Part shown: piece after piece, positions 55,092 to 62,382 of the stretch | How the letters are laid out: every line of letters begins with the position of its first letter | Numbering within the stretch: the stretch's first letter is position 1 | Source: Pseudomonas sp. R37(2017) | GTDB lineage: Bacteria > Pseudomonadota > Gammaproteobacteria > Pseudomonadales > Pseudomonadaceae | Length of the DNA stretch: 64,000 nucleotides | NCBI RefSeq assembly: GCF_002113375.1 | Contig: NZ_NEHO01000002.1 | Location: 124,001 to 188,000 of the forward strand | Reading direction: 5' to 3' | Notes under the pieces: generated by a model | What the model saw: only the letters and a program-made list of their open reading frames with translations | What the model was told of the DNA's origin: nothing | Database searches by the model: none | Position numbers and translations under genes: made by a program

Positions 55092-56900
55092 ATGAGCAAG
55101 AAAATCCACGTTACCGACACAATCCTGCGCGACGCCCACCAATCGTTGCTCGCCACCCGCATGCGCACCGAAGACATGCTGCCGATCTGCGACAAGCTCG
55201 ACAAAGTCGGCTACTGGTCGCTGGAATGCTGGGGCGGTGCGACGTTCGACGCCTGCGTACGCTTCCTGAAAGAAGACCCGTGGGAGCGTCTGCGCCAACT
55301 GCGCGCCGCGTTGCCTAACACCCGCCTGCAAATGCTGTTGCGCGGCCAGAACCTGCTGGGCTACCGCCACTACAGCGACGACGTGGTCAAGGCATTCGTC
55401 GCCAAGGCAGCGGTCAATGGCATCGACGTGTTCCGCATCTTCGACGCGATGAACGACGTGCGTAACCTGCGCGTGGCCATCGAAGCAGTGAAAGCGGCGG
55501 GCAAGCATGCCCAAGGCACCATCGCCTACACCACCAGTCCAGTGCACACCATCGATGCGTTCGTGGCTCAAGCCAAGCAAATGGAAGCCATGGGTTGCGA
55601 CTCGGTGGCGATCAAGGACATGGCTGGCCTGCTGACCCCGTACGCCACCGGTGAACTGGTCAAGGCGCTGAAGGCCGAGCAGTCGCTGCCCGTGTTCATT
55701 CACTCCCATGACACAGCGGGTCTGGCCGCGATGTGCCAACTCAAGGCCATCGAAAACGGTGCCGACCACATCGACACTGCAATCTCCAGCTTCGCCTCGG
55801 GCACCAGTCACCCTGGCACCGAGTCGATGGTGGCAGCCCTTAAAGGCACCGAATTCGACACCGGCCTGAATCTGGAATTGCTGCAGGAAATCGGTCTGTA
55901 CTTCTACGCCGTGCGCAAGAAGTACCACCAGTTCGAAAGCGAATTCACCGCGGTCGATACTCGCGTGCAGGTCAACCAGGTTCCAGGCGGGATGATTTCC
56001 AACCTGGCCAACCAGCTCAAAGAGCAAGGCGCGCTGAACCGTATGGGCGAAGTGCTGGCCGAAATCCCGCGGGTTCGTGAAGACCTCGGCTTCCCGCCGT
56101 TGGTGACCCCGACCTCGCAGATCGTTGGCACCCAGGCGTTCTTCAACGTGCTGGCCGGCGAGCGCTACAAGACCATCACCAACGAAGTGAAGCTGTACCT
56201 GCAAGGCGGCTACGGCAAGGCGCCAGCCCCGGTGAACGAGCAACTGCGTCGCCAGGCTATCGGTAGCGAAGAAGTGATCGATGTGCGCCCGGCCGACCTG
56301 CTCAAGCCGGAAATGGCCAAGCTGCGTGAAGACATCGGTGCGCTGGCCAAGTCTGAAGAAGACGTGCTGACCTACGCCATGTTCCCGGACATCGGTCGCA
56401 AGTTCCTCGAAGAGCGCGCTGCCGGCACCCTGACACCTGAAGTGCTGCTGCCGATTCCGGAAGCCGGCAAAGTGGCCTCGGCGGGTGGCGAAGGCGTGCC
56501 GACCGAGTTCGTCATCGACGTCCACGGCGAAACCTACCGCGTCGACATCACCGGTGTGGGCGTCAAGGCCGAAGGCAAGCGTCACTTCTACCTGTCCATC
56601 GACGGCATGCCGGAAGAAGTGGTGTTCGAACCGCTCAACGAATTCGTCGGCGGCGGCAGCAGCAAGCGCAAGCAAGCCTCTGCACCGGGTCACGTCAGCA
56701 CCACCATGCCGGGCAACATCGTCGATGTACTGGTCAAGGAGGGCGACACCGTCAAGGCTGGTCAGGCTGTGCTGATCACCGAAGCGATGAAGATGGAAAC
56801 CGAAGTCCAGGCGGCCATCGCTGGCAAAGTCACCGCCATTCACGTGGCCAAGGGCGACCGGGTGAACCCGGGCGAAATCCTGATCGAGATCGAAGGCTGA
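55092..56900 (+). CDS. oadA: Pyruvate carboxylase subunit B (carboxyltransferase and biotin carrier; OadA-like)
   Basis: A 602-residue protein. The carboxyltransferase TIM barrel occupies about 1-300 (TDTILRDAHQSLLATRMRTE, IKDMAGLLTPYATGELV, HSHDTAGLAA). A conserved carboxylase domain reaches about 470, and the C-terminal biotinyl domain contains EAMKMETEV, whose Lys is biotinylated. In pseudomonads this enzyme serves pyruvate carboxylation. No decarboxylase sodium-pump subunits (OadB/OadG) are nearby. ATG 55092 has GAGGA 8 bp upstream; it follows pycA closely in one operon. Confidence 0.93.
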   Translation: MSKKIHVTDTILRDAHQSLLATRMRTEDMLPICDKLDKVGYWSLECWGGATFDACVRFLKEDPWERLRQLRAALPNTRLQMLLRGQNLLGYRHYSDDVVKAFVAKAAVNGIDVFRIFDAMNDVRNLRVAIEAVKAAGKHAQGTIAYTTSPVHTIDAFVAQAKQMEAMGCDSVAIKDMAGLLTPYATGELVKALKAEQSLPVFIHSHDTAGLAAMCQLKAIENGADHIDTAISSFASGTSHPGTESMVAALKGTEFDTGLNLELLQEIGLYFYAVRKKYHQFESEFTAVDTRVQVNQVPGGMISNLANQLKEQGALNRMGEVLAEIPRVREDLGFPPLVTPTSQIVGTQAFFNVLAGERYKTITNEVKLYLQGGYGKAPAPVNEQLRRQAIGSEEVIDVRPADLLKPEMAKLREDIGALAKSEEDVLTYAMFPDIGRKFLEERAAGTLTPEVLLPIPEAGKVASAGGEGVPTEFVIDVHGETYRVDITGVGVKAEGKRHFYLSIDGMPEEVVFEPLNEFVGGGSSKRKQASAPGHVSTTMPGNIVDVLVKEGDTVKAGQAVLITEAMKMETEVQAAIAGKVTAIHVAKGDRVNPGEILIEIEG

Positions 56901-56933
56901 GTTAACAGTCTCGATACAACGCTTTATACCTCG

Positions 56934-56958
56934 GGGGGGCATGTGCTCCCCTTTTTTT
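56934..56958 (+). terminator. Rho-independent terminator of the pyruvate carboxylase operon
   Basis: A GGGGGGC / GCTCCCC stem (one G-T pair) with loop ATGT is followed by seven T's, 33 bp after the oadA stop. Confidence 0.85.
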
Positions 56959-57021
56959 CGTCTGGAGTTTGTGCCCTGACGTTCAAGTGGGGTCAGAAGG
57001 TCGCTCGCTGCTGGCCTGTGG

Positions 57022-57162
57022 TGCATTATTTTGCAGTTTCAGTTGAATGGAACAGGGCCAAATCTGCATTTTATTGCGTGTATAGGGACTTCGTTGAAGA
57101 TCAATATGCACTATATTGCGTATTTGCAATGAGCTAGTTTCAATGCAATGCATTTAATTGCA
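57022..57162. promoter_or_regulatory. Four phased 14-bp operator-like motifs before the hipA-like gene
   Basis: Four copies of TGCA-N6-TGC(A/G) start at 57022, 57065, 57107 and 57149: TGCATTATTTTGCA, TGCATTTTATTGCG, TGCACTATATTGCG and TGCATTTAATTGCA. Start-to-start spacings are 43, 42 and 42 bp, about four turns of B-DNA, so all face one side of the helix. The last copy ends at the ribosome-binding sequence of the hipA-like gene. This looks like an operator array for cooperative binding of the HipB-like regulator encoded downstream. Confidence 0.7.
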
Positions 57163-57174
57163 GGTGATGAGGAT

Positions 57175-58527
57175 ATGTTCAACCTGACCCTACAGATTTA
57201 TACGAATGGGAAATGGCATGACGCTATGACTCTGAGCTTCGACAGCCCTGAACAGGGCTTCGAAAGCCGATGCAGCTTTGGTTACGCACAGACTTATCTA
57301 TTCGAGAACCATGAGGACATTGGCTCACCCTATGCTGCGGCTGTGAGTGCCAGGTTTCCTCTGGAGTGGGATGGTCGACGATCCAACACACCGGCCTTTG
57401 TATATGACATTGCACCTGCTGGCGCGGCGAAAAGATTTCTCCTGGCACACTTGGGTCGTGACAAGCCTGCTGACATCAGTGCCGATCTTTACCTGTTGGC
57501 CAGAAGGACACCCGCGCCGATCGGTAACATGCGCATAAAAGAGTCTGCCGAGACTGTTGATCAGCGTGAGCCAATAGGATTCAAGCGTCAGGATGTGATC
57601 AGCCGTGATAACCGGTTTCTCGAGTACGCCTATGAACAAGGCGCTGCAATCGGAGGGGCGACAGGGGCCGGCGGAGAGGCGCCGAAGCTTTTACTGGCTC
57701 AGGGTAAGGATGCTGACTTCTACCCCGATGCAGTACTAAACGACGCAGACGTCATTCAGCACTGGTTTGTGAAGTTCTCTCGCAACAAAGGGACCAAGAA
57801 CGATCAGGACATCCTCAGAAGCGAGTATCACTACTACAAGGCGCTGCAAGCGCTAGGCATCGAAACGGTGGCAGCGCAGGGGCTTGCGTTGGAAGAAGCG
57901 ACCAAACCCAGTTTGTGGATGCAACGTTTTGACCGTCAGGTGACCCCTCAGGGGGTCGAGCGTTTTGCCGTGGAGTCGATCTACTCGTTGGCGCAAATTA
58001 CGACGCCCGGTAGTGCGATGGACCACATTGAAGTGATTCGCATGCTTGCTGGACTGTGGCGTGATGCGGGGCAGGGGGATCGGATCCCTGATCTTGTTGC
58101 GGAATATCTGCGCCGGGATCTGCTCAACAAAATCCTCGGCAATTCCGATAACCACGGACGCAACACAGCAATCATTCGTGACACGGCCTCGTTCCGCTTG
58201 GCGCCGATCTATGACTTGGCGCCGATGGTCATGGACGACGAAGGCGTCACGAGGACCACCAAGTGGCCAAAGGCCTTGGAAAGGGCCGGGGATGTCAATT
58301 GGCGTGGTGTGTGCCAGGCCTTGGCCGAGCTGGCTGCCCCGAATGATCCTCTGGCAGCGTTGAGCGATTGGTCGATTTGTTTCGAACGCCTGCGCGAAGA
58401 TGCCCATCACTTGATGGCACTTCCGGACATTTTGACGGACAGCGGATTGCCCGACGTGACGATGAATCACCCGCGCATCGCTTTGAAAAATCTGGAGCAA
58501 CGGTTGAAAGAGTGGGATCTGAAATGA
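57175..58527 (+). CDS. hipA: HipA-family serine/threonine kinase-like toxin
   Basis: A 450-residue HipA-like kinase. The Gly-rich loop is GATGAGGEAPK (161-171), the catalytic block is NSDNHGRN (323-330, Asp325 and Asn330), and the metal-binding block is YDLAPM (346-351). HipA proteins phosphorylate glutamyl-tRNA synthetase or related enzymes and cause dormancy. In E. coli HipA the Gly-rich loop carries autophosphorylated Ser150; here the loop has no Ser and only Thr163. ATG 57175 has AGGTGA 7 bp upstream. The gene precedes its HTH partner, the reverse of classical hipBA, and overlaps it by ATGA. Exact toxicity is unproven. Confidence 0.85.
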   Translation: MFNLTLQIYTNGKWHDAMTLSFDSPEQGFESRCSFGYAQTYLFENHEDIGSPYAAAVSARFPLEWDGRRSNTPAFVYDIAPAGAAKRFLLAHLGRDKPADISADLYLLARRTPAPIGNMRIKESAETVDQREPIGFKRQDVISRDNRFLEYAYEQGAAIGGATGAGGEAPKLLLAQGKDADFYPDAVLNDADVIQHWFVKFSRNKGTKNDQDILRSEYHYYKALQALGIETVAAQGLALEEATKPSLWMQRFDRQVTPQGVERFAVESIYSLAQITTPGSAMDHIEVIRMLAGLWRDAGQGDRIPDLVAEYLRRDLLNKILGNSDNHGRNTAIIRDTASFRLAPIYDLAPMVMDDEGVTRTTKWPKALERAGDVNWRGVCQALAELAAPNDPLAALSDWSICFERLREDAHHLMALPDILTDSGLPDVTMNHPRIALKNLEQRLKEWDLK

Positions 58528-58802
58528 GTATGACTGTTGCCGAGCGCACGCAGCTCATAGAAGACATTCAAGAAGGACTCGCCCAGGGTTCGATTGAGAT
58601 CGCTGAAGCTGTACGACGCCTGCGTGTAGAGGTCACCGGCCTGCACCAGACTCAATTCGCCAAAATGTGCAAAGTCTCGGTTCGCACTCTGGTGCATATC
58701 GAGCATGGGGAAGGGAACCAGACGTTGAAGTCGTTGAACGCGGTATTCCGGCCGTTTGGATTGAAGATGGGGGTGGTGCGGATTCGACGGGATGTCGGCT
58801 GA
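58524..58802 (+). CDS. HipB-like helix-turn-helix antitoxin/regulator
   Basis: A 92-residue DNA-binding protein. Residues 1-30 are a helical leader (MSMTVAERTQLIEDIQEGLA), followed by an Xre-type helix-turn-helix (HQTQFAKMCKVSVRTLVHIE, then GNQTLKSLNAVFRPFGLKMG). It starts inside the hipA stop (ATGA), so it is translationally coupled. It should bind the phased TGCA motifs upstream of hipA and neutralise the kinase. This is inferred from family and position. Confidence 0.85.
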   Translation: MSMTVAERTQLIEDIQEGLAQGSIEIAEAVRRLRVEVTGLHQTQFAKMCKVSVRTLVHIEHGEGNQTLKSLNAVFRPFGLKMGVVRIRRDVG

Positions 58803-58819
58803 ATCGCGCGTTGATGGTT

Positions 58820-58897
58820 AAAAGATCGCTGCCTGCGGCAGCTCCTGCACGGGATTTGTGTTCATCCTGCAGGAACTGCCGCAGGCTGCGATCTTTT
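58820..58897. repeat. Long inverted repeat of a second Pseudomonas repeat class
   Basis: Arms 58820-58849 and 58868-58897 pair in 28 of 30 positions (core GATCGC-TGCCTGCGGCAG). The sequence differs from the other REP elements of the window. A run of A's at one end and T's at the other would also suit a bidirectional terminator between the convergent hipB-like and acetyltransferase genes. Confidence 0.85.
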
Positions 58898-58909
58898 GCT
58901 TTCAGGCTG

Positions 58910-59581
58910 TTAGCCGCGACATTCAGCCAGGCTTTTCATTTGCCCCGAAGCCGTCTGGTTTTCGTCACCCAGCCACTTCTCGAACCCGGCACCAATCGCT
59001 GGCCATTCCGAGTCCAGAATCGAGTACCACGCCGTATCGCGGTTCTGGCCTTTGACGACCATGTGCTGGCGGAACACCCCTTCAAAACTGAAGCCCAATC
59101 GTTCGGCCGCATATTTGGAGCGGGCGTTGGCGTTGTTGCATTTCCATTCCAGGCGACGGTAACCCAGGGCAAAGGATTCCTTGGCCAACAGGTAAACCGC
59201 CTCGGTGCTTTTCGGCGAGCGCTGCATCGGGGCGCCGAAGGTGACGTGGCCGATCTCGATACGGCCCTGGGCCGGGACGATGGACATCAGGCTGAGGATG
59301 CCTTGCACCTCGCCGCTGGCGCGATCGACCACGCTGAAGAAATACGGATCGCTATTGGCCGCATGGTTGTTCAGCCAATCGTTGAATGCGCTGCGCTCGG
59401 GGAAGGGGCCATACGGCAAGTAGTCCCAGAGTTTCGGGTCGGCGCCGGGGCCTTGCAGGGCTCGGAACAAGTCGTCGCCATGGCGCGCCGGGTCGAGTTT
59501 TTCCAGGCGGATGAAACGACCTTCGATAGTTTGTACTGAAGGCGCCGGGACGCCTTTCCATTCGGCGAGTGAATTCGACAT
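58910..59581 (-). CDS. GNAT-family N-acetyltransferase (RimJ/RimL type)
   Basis: A 223-residue acetyltransferase of the RimL-like group. Typical parts are FIRLEKLDPARHGDDLFRAL at the start, GRIEIGHVTFGAPMQRSPKS for beta strands 4-5, and LGYRRLEWKCNNANARSKYA with AAERLGFSFEGVFRQHMVVK near the end, where acetyl-CoA binds. The ATG at 59581 is preceded by AAGGAGAA. A longer upstream reading frame crosses the neighbouring gene and is spurious. It is the last gene of a three-gene minus-strand operon. Substrate unknown. Confidence 0.88.
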   Translation of the reverse strand: MSNSLAEWKGVPAPSVQTIEGRFIRLEKLDPARHGDDLFRALQGPGADPKLWDYLPYGPFPERSAFNDWLNNHAANSDPYFFSVVDRASGEVQGILSLMSIVPAQGRIEIGHVTFGAPMQRSPKSTEAVYLLAKESFALGYRRLEWKCNNANARSKYAAERLGFSFEGVFRQHMVVKGQNRDTAWYSILDSEWPAIGAGFEKWLGDENQTASGQMKSLAECRG

Positions 59582-59598
59582 GTCGTTCTCCTTGAACC

Positions 59599-60045
59599 TT
59601 AGATGGCTTTGCGAAACTGGATGAAACCGGGGCGTTCGGCGATGCGCTCGTAGAGCTGGATCGCGGTGGCATTGGTCTCGTGGGTCAGCCAATGGACCTT
59701 GCAGCAACCGTCGGCCTTTGCGGTGGTGTAGACATATTCGATCAGCTTGCGTCCGACGCCGGTACCACGGGTTTCTGGCGCCACCAGCAAGTCTTGCAGG
59801 TAGCACGAGTTTTCGATGCTCCAGTTGGAGCGATGGTAGATGAAATGCACCATGCCCACCGCTTTGCCGTCGGCCCAGGCGAGGGCTGCGTGGGTCGGTT
59901 CGCTTGGATCGAGCATGCGCTGCCAGGTGCTCTGACTGACCGCCTCGGGCAGCTCGGTGTTGTAGAAGCGCAAGTAGGCTTGCCACAGCGGCAACCACGC
60001 GGCGTGGTCGTCGGCGTTGACCTGGCGGATCTCGATCTGACTCAT
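59599..60045 (-). CDS. GNAT-family N-acetyltransferase
   Basis: A 148-residue GNAT protein. The acetyl-CoA site is LQDLLVAPETRGTGVGRKLI (R/Q-x-x-G-x-G/A type), and the C-terminal half contains HWLTHETNATAIQLYERI. Length is normal. It lies 10 bp after the PaiB-like gene and 17 bp before the other acetyltransferase gene. Combination with PaiB recalls the paiAB pair of Bacillus, where PaiA is a polyamine/spermidine acetyltransferase; that role here is inference. Confidence 0.88.
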   Translation of the reverse strand: MSQIEIRQVNADDHAAWLPLWQAYLRFYNTELPEAVSQSTWQRMLDPSEPTHAALAWADGKAVGMVHFIYHRSNWSIENSCYLQDLLVAPETRGTGVGRKLIEYVYTTAKADGCCKVHWLTHETNATAIQLYERIAERPGFIQFRKAI

Positions 60046-60055
60046 GGTGATTTCC

Positions 60056-60679
60056 TTAGCGCATCAATTGGGCGAGGGTCTGGTCGTTGACGTCGGGGCT
60101 GGCGGCCAGGCCTTCGCGTACGCCGGCGATGTCGGCGGGGCTACGGTTCTGGCTGAGCTTGCGCTTGCCTTCCAGACGGTCGATGGGAATGGCAAAACCG
60201 ACGATGGCCTTGAGCATGCCGTCGATGTAATCGGCGGGGGCGTCGGCCACTGACCACGGTTGGGCGCGGCCAGCTTCATGACGGTCGGTGAGGGTGCTGA
60301 CGATGTCGAGCAGCCGCCCGCCATCACTAAAGGTTTCGGCTCGACCATAGGCGTGTACGGCGACGTAGTTCCAGGTCGGCACGACTTTGCCGTGTTCGGC
60401 CTTGCTCGGGTAGAAGCCGGGGCTGACGTAGGCGTCGGCACCAGCAAAAATCAGGAGGGCTTCGGCACCGTCGCGCAGGTCCTTCCACTGTGGATTGGCT
60501 TTGGCCAGATGCCCGTACAACGTACCGTTCAAGCCTTGTTCGCGATGCAGCAGCACCGGCACATGACTGGCTTGCAGGCCACTTTCGCCGTGGGTCACCA
60601 ATATGGCGAGACGGGTGGCGAGGATCAGTTCATGCAGTTGGGACAACTCTTCGATGGCAAAAGCGCGCGGCGTGTACAT
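60056..60679 (-). CDS. PaiB-like FMN-binding protein
   Basis: A 207-residue protein of the FMN-binding negative transcriptional regulator family (split-barrel fold). It begins MYTPRAFAIEELSQLHELIL and contains GTLYGHLAKANPQWKDL and SPGFYPSKAEHGKVVPTWNY, the conserved family block. Despite the family name, these proteins may be flavin or heme-binding enzymes. ATG 60679 is the usual family start; the frame is open 10 codons earlier. It heads an operon with two GNAT acetyltransferases and is divergent from the MocR regulator. Confidence 0.88.
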   Translation of the reverse strand: MYTPRAFAIEELSQLHELILATRLAILVTHGESGLQASHVPVLLHREQGLNGTLYGHLAKANPQWKDLRDGAEALLIFAGADAYVSPGFYPSKAEHGKVVPTWNYVAVHAYGRAETFSDGGRLLDIVSTLTDRHEAGRAQPWSVADAPADYIDGMLKAIVGFAIPIDRLEGKRKLSQNRSPADIAGVREGLAASPDVNDQTLAQLMR

Positions 60680-60771
60680 GGAGATATTTTCCTTGGCGAA
60701 TATCTGCATCCTAGGCAGGCTATTGGTCTGTTGTAAGAGCCATTAACGAGCAATTTCATAGGTCCATTGCC

Positions 60772-62325
60772 ATGACGGATGTGCCGCTTTCCTTGTCGTT
60801 CAACCCGGCCGGTATCGAGCTTGACCGTCGCCAGGGACTGAGCCGCCAGCTCTATCAGGCTTTGCGCCTGCGCGTCCTCGATGGACGATTGACCAGCGGT
60901 ACACGGCTGCCGGCCAGTCGTGACCTGGCCGCGGCACTGGCGATTTCCCGTAACAGCGTGGTGCGCGCCTATGATCAGCTGTATGCCGAAGGCTTCATCG
61001 AGGGGCGCGTCGGGGATGGCACTTATGTCGCGCAACTGCCTCAGGCGGCGTTACCGGCAAAAAAACTATCCACAAAAATATCCACAGGCTTTTCAACAGG
61101 GTTACCCACAACCTTATCCACAAATTTGCTCGATTTACCTGTGGATTCATCCAGCGAAGTTATCCACAGCGAGCCGTTGGCACGGGTCAAAAACAACCAT
61201 TTACCCAGCCCGCCGAGCGGACCGCCCCGGGCATTTCGGGTGGGGGTTCCGGCGTTCGACCTGTTTCCATTCGAGGTCTGGGCCAAGCTGAATGCGGCCT
61301 TCTGGCGCAAACCGGAATTGCAGCAGCTGTGCTATGGCGACCCGGCCGGCGATGCGCGCTTGCGCGGGATGATCGCCGCGTATTTGCGCAGTTCTCGAGG
61401 CATGCAATGCACGGCTGAGCAAATTGTGATCACCAGTGGCGCGCAGCAGGGGATCAGCCTTTGTGCACAACTGCTGGTGGAACCTGGCGATGGGGTGGCG
61501 ATTGAAAATCCCGGGTATCGGGCGGCGGGTCATGCGTTCGCCGTGGCGGGTGCACGGCTGCATGGGGTGGCGGTGGACAGCGAGGGCATCGATTGCAGTG
61601 AACTGGCAAAGATCAGTGATTGTCGGCTGACCTATGTCACGCCGTCACACCAATATCCCACCGGCGTAGTCATGAGTCTGGCGCGACGCCTGGAGTTGCT
61701 GGCCTGGGCAGAGCGCACCCAGGGTTGGATCGTCGAGGACGATTACGACGGCGAGTACCGCTACAGCGGTGCACCGCTGGCGCCTTTGGCGGCGCTGGAT
61801 CGGCAAGGCCGGGTGCTTTACGTGGGCACGTTCGGCAAAGTGGCGTTTCCAGCGTTGCGCCTGGGTTACCTGGTATTGCCACCGGGGCTGGTGCAGGCGT
61901 TTGCGCAACGGCGTGCGGTAGACGTCAGGCATTCGGAGGTCAGCACCCAAGCGGTGATGGCCGAGTTCATGGCGGCCGGGCACTTCCAGCGACACATCCG
62001 CCGTATGCGGCGCGCGGCGTTGAGTCGGCGCAATGCGCTGCTCAGTGGTTGGCCGTTGGATTTGCCCGGTGTTGGTCCGTTACCCTCAGTCGCTGCGGGA
62101 CTGCACATGACAGTGCCGGTCGATAGCGTGGCGCGTGAGCAAGAACTGATTGAATTGGCGACGGGCGTCGATGTCGAGATCAACGGTTTGAGCAGCTATT
62201 GGTTGCCGCAATCCACCACCCCGATCGATCTACGTGCGGGGTTGGTGCTGGGGTTTGTCGCGGTACCCGAAAAATCGATCGAGGCGGCGCTGGAGCGATT
62301 GCGTACGGTGTGGTGCGCACGCTGA
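60772..62325 (+). CDS. MocR/PdxR-type regulator (GntR helix-turn-helix plus aminotransferase-like domain)
   Basis: A 517-residue PLP-dependent regulator. The winged helix-turn-helix covers about 15-85 (GLSRQLYQALRLRVLDGRLT, ALAISRNSVVRAYDQLYAEG). The linker is long and repetitive (about 97-145) and encodes tandem LSTK/ISTG/FSTG-like units. The class I aminotransferase fold follows, with the PLP lysine in VGTFGKVAFPALRLGYLVLP; Gly replaces the usual Ser before Lys. It is divergent from the paiB-GNAT operon and probably controls it. The linker DNA contains a cluster of DnaA-box-like sequences. Confidence 0.9.
   Translation: MTDVPLSLSFNPAGIELDRRQGLSRQLYQALRLRVLDGRLTSGTRLPASRDLAAALAISRNSVVRAYDQLYAEGFIEGRVGDGTYVAQLPQAALPAKKLSTKISTGFSTGLPTTLSTNLLDLPVDSSSEVIHSEPLARVKNNHLPSPPSGPPRAFRVGVPAFDLFPFEVWAKLNAAFWRKPELQQLCYGDPAGDARLRGMIAAYLRSSRGMQCTAEQIVITSGAQQGISLCAQLLVEPGDGVAIENPGYRAAGHAFAVAGARLHGVAVDSEGIDCSELAKISDCRLTYVTPSHQYPTGVVMSLARRLELLAWAERTQGWIVEDDYDGEYRYSGAPLAPLAALDRQGRVLYVGTFGKVAFPALRLGYLVLPPGLVQAFAQRRAVDVRHSEVSTQAVMAEFMAAGHFQRHIRRMRRAALSRRNALLSGWPLDLPGVGPLPSVAAGLHMTVPVDSVAREQELIELATGVDVEINGLSSYWLPQSTTPIDLRAGLVLGFVAVPEKSIEAALERLRTVWCAR
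61066..61168 (+). repeat. 12-bp tandem repeat with clustered DnaA-box-like sequences inside the MocR gene
   Basis: Five tandem 12-bp units (61066-61125) encode L/I/F-S/P-T-x. Four of them carry a sequence one mismatch or less from TTATCCACA: 61066 (CTATCCACA), 61078 (ATATCCACA), 61102 (TTACCCACA) and 61114 (exact). A second exact box is at 61160-61168, and a reversed TGTGGATTC is at 61140. That gives six box-like 9-mers in 103 bp, in phase with the reading frame. Confidence 0.7.
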
Positions 62326-62326
62326 A

Positions 62327-62351
62327 ACGGGCGGCTGATCAGCCCGCCCGT
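62327..62351. terminator. GC-rich hairpin after the MocR gene
   Basis: Arms ACGGGCGG (62327-62334) and CCGCCCGT (62344-62351) surround the palindrome CTGATCAG, with one bulged C. It starts one base after the MocR stop and lies between convergent genes. Without a T-run its terminator role is uncertain. Confidence 0.4.
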
Positions 62352-62382
62352 ACTCAGTCATCACCATTTTCCTTTCTGACGT

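Noticed and set aside
53572-55092. A 506-codon minus-strand frame opposite pycA.
   Set aside because: Same antisense shadow effect; pycA has all ATP-grasp motifs.
55005-57026. A 673-codon minus-strand frame opposite oadA.
   Set aside because: Shadow of a strongly GC3-biased gene; no ribosome site or family features.
61066-61168. The DnaA-box cluster as a replication origin.
   Set aside because: It lies inside an intact coding gene, has no AT-rich unwinding region and no dnaA, rpmH or gidA neighbours.
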